Source of the DNA: a virus | IMG/VR virus record: IMGVR_UViG_3300021964_000108 | Span: 1-50,279 of that record | Reading direction: 5' to 3' (one strand) | Length of the DNA stretch: 50,279 nt | In this document: positions 48,314 to 50,279 of the stretch, piece by piece | Layout: every line of letters begins with the position of its first letter | Numbering within the stretch: the stretch's first letter is position 1 | Notes under the pieces: generated by a model | Databases searched by the model: none | What the model saw: the letters and a program-made list of their open reading frames with translations, nothing else | What the model was told of the DNA's origin: nothing | Made by a program: the position numbers and the translations under genes

Positions 48314-48990
48314 TGCCTTATTTAGTTTCAAACTGTCCCAGCTTCAAATGCTGGGTACGCCGAGAGTTTACCTGTAATCACCAGCGCTATCACGGGGAGT
48401 TTATCCACGCGATAGCGTTTGCAGTTAACACAATGCCTGACCGCTCTCTGAGCTTTCAGGTTGTATTCACTGGATGCGAAACCGATCTAGAGGACGGTCC
48501 GGATGAAAACGTACATGGAGGTGCGATGTGGGCAAGGATGCCCATCCAAGCACTGGTCGCAGACATCCCGCTAGAGGAGTGGCCAGACCGCATGGAGGAC
48601 CATATCGCACAGCCTTGGGACTGCATGTCCCGTCACCATGACACAGTTGTTTTTAACAGAGTTAGTTCCAGTCCGTGGTTGGCTAAAGTAAATCACGAGT
48701 TCTTCGGAGCCCGATACATGTTTACAGTTGACTACACAGACCACGAAATTGCTGACTCACCTGACCAACACAAACAATCCCATGTCCTCTACCTTACTGA
48801 AGGTCCTTGGACTGGTAATATCGTTGCACTGCCCAACAATCGCGTCAGAGCAACGAGCCCTGCCCTGTGGCGCACAGGCGAAGGGGCACCTGACTTCACG
48901 CCAAGTCAGTACACACATTCCGCTGAGGGGCACCCAAGTTACTTGGATCCCGAAATAACATTTGACAATTTGTACATGGATAGCGAATGA
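48313..48990 (+). CDS. Conserved structural hypothetical protein (225 aa)
   Basis: Mixed strands and aromatic residues, with Cys-rich start (CPSFKCWVRREFTCNH). The central part has VVFTGCETDLEDGPDENVHG then GAMWARMPIQALV, and the end YLDPEITFDNLYMDSE. It resembles unnamed proteins in podoviral tail clusters. Starts in a TAATG overlap and ends in an ATGA overlap. Confidence 0.6.
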   Translation: MPYLVSNCPSFKCWVRREFTCNHQRYHGEFIHAIAFAVNTMPDRSLSFQVVFTGCETDLEDGPDENVHGGAMWARMPIQALVADIPLEEWPDRMEDHIAQPWDCMSRHHDTVVFNRVSSSPWLAKVNHEFFGARYMFTVDYTDHEIADSPDQHKQSHVLYLTEGPWTGNIVALPNNRVRATSPALWRTGEGAPDFTPSQYTHSAEGHPSYLDPEITFDNLYMDSE

Positions 48991-49628
48991 CTTACGCAGA
49001 GCTCAAACAACAGATACAGGATTACTGTGAGAACAGTGAGACTACTTTTGTTAGCAACTTAGGTAATTTCATTGAGAGCGCGGAAGAGCGGATCTTTAAA
49101 AATGTTCAATTGAACTTTTTCCGCCGGAACCAAACAGGGACGCTAACGTCTTCTAATCCATACCTGAATTGCCCGAGCGATTTCTTGGCGCCTTACTCTC
49201 TAAGCTTTACCTCAGGCACAACAAAGACTTTCCTGTTATATAAGGACGTTAATTTCCTGCAAGAGGCGTATCCAGACACATCCACAACAGGGTCGCCTAA
49301 GTACTATGCATTTTTTGACATCAGCAACTTCCTGATATCCCCAACACCAGACTCAGGTTACACCGTTGAACTTCATTACTACTATAGGCCTGCTAGTTTG
49401 ACAGTCCAAGGAGATAGCGGAACAACATGGCTCAGCACTAATGCTTCACAGTCTTTACTGTATGGCGCTCTTATTGAAGCGTACACATTTATGAAAGGCG
49501 AGACCGACGTAATCACAAACTACATCAATCAGTTCAACGCATCGTTAGAAAGATTGAAGAACTTTGGTGAGGCTGTTGAGGACACTGATGCATACAGGAC
49601 AGGCTTAATTATTAGGCAGAAGACATAA
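48987..49628 (+). CDS. Phage adaptor/tail protein, gp6-like (213 aa)
   Basis: TYAELKQQIQDYCENSETTF then FIESAEERIFKNVQ is the standard opening of the phage-adaptor (HK97 gp6-like/podoviral) family. It is followed by beta-rich LNCPSDFLAPYSLSF and a helical end with LIEAYTFMKGETDVI. It probably forms a ring below the portal or in the tail. One palindrome copy lies in its N-terminal coding region. Confidence 0.75.
   Translation: MTYAELKQQIQDYCENSETTFVSNLGNFIESAEERIFKNVQLNFFRRNQTGTLTSSNPYLNCPSDFLAPYSLSFTSGTTKTFLLYKDVNFLQEAYPDTSTTGSPKYYAFFDISNFLISPTPDSGYTVELHYYYRPASLTVQGDSGTTWLSTNASQSLLYGALIEAYTFMKGETDVITNYINQFNASLERLKNFGEAVEDTDAYRTGLIIRQKT
49104..49115. repeat. Distributed palindrome copy (GTTCAATTGAAC), intragenic
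   Basis: A perfect palindrome of the GTTCA half-site inside the adaptor gene (encodes V-Q-L-N). Followed by TTTTTCC. The only copy with two GTTCA halves. Confidence 0.8.
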
Positions 49629-49918
49629 TGGAGCTTAATTTACAGGTGCCCGAAACACCCTTCGTGAAGGTGTATACAACAGACAACAGGGGCTTTACCC
49701 CAGAAGAAATCGCAGAGCGATGTGCAGACAAGCTGATCAGTATTTCTGACACAGCGGACCCTGTCTTGCAACAGCAAGCCAGAGCATACCGCGAAGCAAT
49801 GGTGAAGGTTATTTCCTTCTACATGAAAGAGGCCATCCAGTCCGACAGGACAACCATATATAATGCTCTTATGGAAGCAGGCCAATCAAAACTTGCCAAT
49901 GCAGTAAGGAGTTTATGA
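49628..49918 (+). CDS. Conserved phage hypothetical protein (96 aa)
   Basis: Starts in a TAATG overlap. The pattern TPEEIAERCADKLISISD then ARAYREAMVKVISFYMKEAI is frequent in small phage proteins of tail clusters. It is all helical after residue 20. It may be a tail assembly chaperone-like protein. Function not established. Confidence 0.6.
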   Translation: MELNLQVPETPFVKVYTTDNRGFTPEEIAERCADKLISISDTADPVLQQQARAYREAMVKVISFYMKEAIQSDRTTIYNALMEAGQSKLANAVRSL

Positions 49919-49920
49919 CA

Positions 49921-50279
49921 TGGCAATTACTCAAGCGATGTGCACATCTTTCAAGCAGGAGTTGCTGGAAGGGAAGCACAACTTCCGCTCAGGTGGACAC
50001 ACGTTCAATCTGGCACTGTTTACGTCCTCAGCAACGCTGGGTGCGGCAACAACAGATTACTCAACATCAAACGAGGTTTCTGGAACTGGATACAGCGCTG
50101 GCGGATCCGCATTAACAAATGTTTCTCCAACAACATCAGGTACCACAGCGTTCACAGATTTTGCTGATTTGACATTCTCAGCGGCAACAATCACTGCGAA
50201 CGGCGCTTTGATTTACAACACCACAACAGAAGGCGGGTCAGGAACAACAGACTCTGTTATCGTTCTTGCCTTCGGTGGT
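49921..50279 (+). CDS. Virion protein, 5' part (119+ aa, runs off the window)
   Basis: ATG 49921 begins a frame open to base 50279. The start AITQAMCTSFKQELLEGKHN, then FNLALFTSSATLGAATTDYS, then NEVSGTGYSAGGSALTNV, and ATITANGALIYNTTT are typical of a podoviral structural protein family found before tail fibre genes. Thr/Ser/Gly-rich, beta. The 3' end is missing. Confidence 0.7.

Noticed and set aside
677-49115. Reading the distributed palindrome as a set of intrinsic terminators
   Set aside because: Many copies mix GTTC with GCAC halves, which leaves a mismatch in a 4-bp RNA stem; several copies lie inside genes that must be transcribed through.
1-50279. CRISPR array, transposon or integrase-attachment module
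   Set aside because: No spaced direct repeats, transposase or integrase motifs were seen on either strand.

Overview
The window looks like about 50 kb of a tailed double-stranded DNA phage (Caudoviricetes). It carries a large terminase, portal, scaffold-like protein, HK97-type major capsid protein, short-tail adaptor proteins, internal virion proteins, a holin and a T7-type amidase. No integrase, tail tape measure or sheath gene is visible, which favours a podovirus-like particle. Basic Lys/Gly-rich virion proteins and DUF5872-like genes suggest a marine phage. The host cannot be named from the sequence. Both ends cut through genes, so the genome is incomplete here. No DNA polymerase, ligase or tRNA was found in the window.

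Layout. (1) 1-16143, rightward: end of a tail gene, lysis genes (3TM holin, metallophosphoesterase, amidase), then internal or ejected virion proteins ending in one 3010-residue polyvalent protein. (2) 16118-20792, leftward: recombination block with a PD-(D/E)XK protein, HTH protein, HNH protein, SSB-like protein, DUF1071 protein, a protein carrying an RNA polymerase alpha C-terminal-like domain, and a Cas4/RecB-like nuclease. (3) 20845-23579, rightward: RusA-like resolvase, small HTH-like protein, primase-helicase. (4) 23614-30248, leftward: small proteins, a MoxR-type AAA ATPase with a VWA/zincin partner, and a gene series separated by ribozymes. (5) 30646-31113, rightward: probable small terminase. 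(6) 31440-33180, leftward: small early-type genes behind a repeat-flanked promoter. (7) 33458 to the end, rightward: packaging, head and tail genes.

The main discovery is in block 4. Each of four consecutive gaps between 28823 and 30250 contains a hammerhead self-cleaving ribozyme on the coding (minus) strand: two of type III and two of type II. Core nucleotides are kept while stems differ by compensating changes. The two type II copies share a predicted loop I pseudoknot that also covaries. Cleavage would cut one polycistronic transcript into short units, each with a Shine-Dalgarno sequence just after the ribozyme. I call this a ribozyme-punctuated operon.

Three further unusual signals stand out. 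A palindrome GTKCANNTGMAC occurs 17 times across the window, in gaps just before genes and at inter-domain positions in coding sequence, where about 0.2 copies are expected by chance. The heptamer GCCCGAA is strongly biased to one strand whatever the gene direction (21 against 2 by eye). The alpha-CTD-like protein keeps every DNA-contact residue of the host subunit, and the giant protein has six hydrophobic-Ser-basic-basic motifs at its apparent domain junctions. All counts were made by eye.
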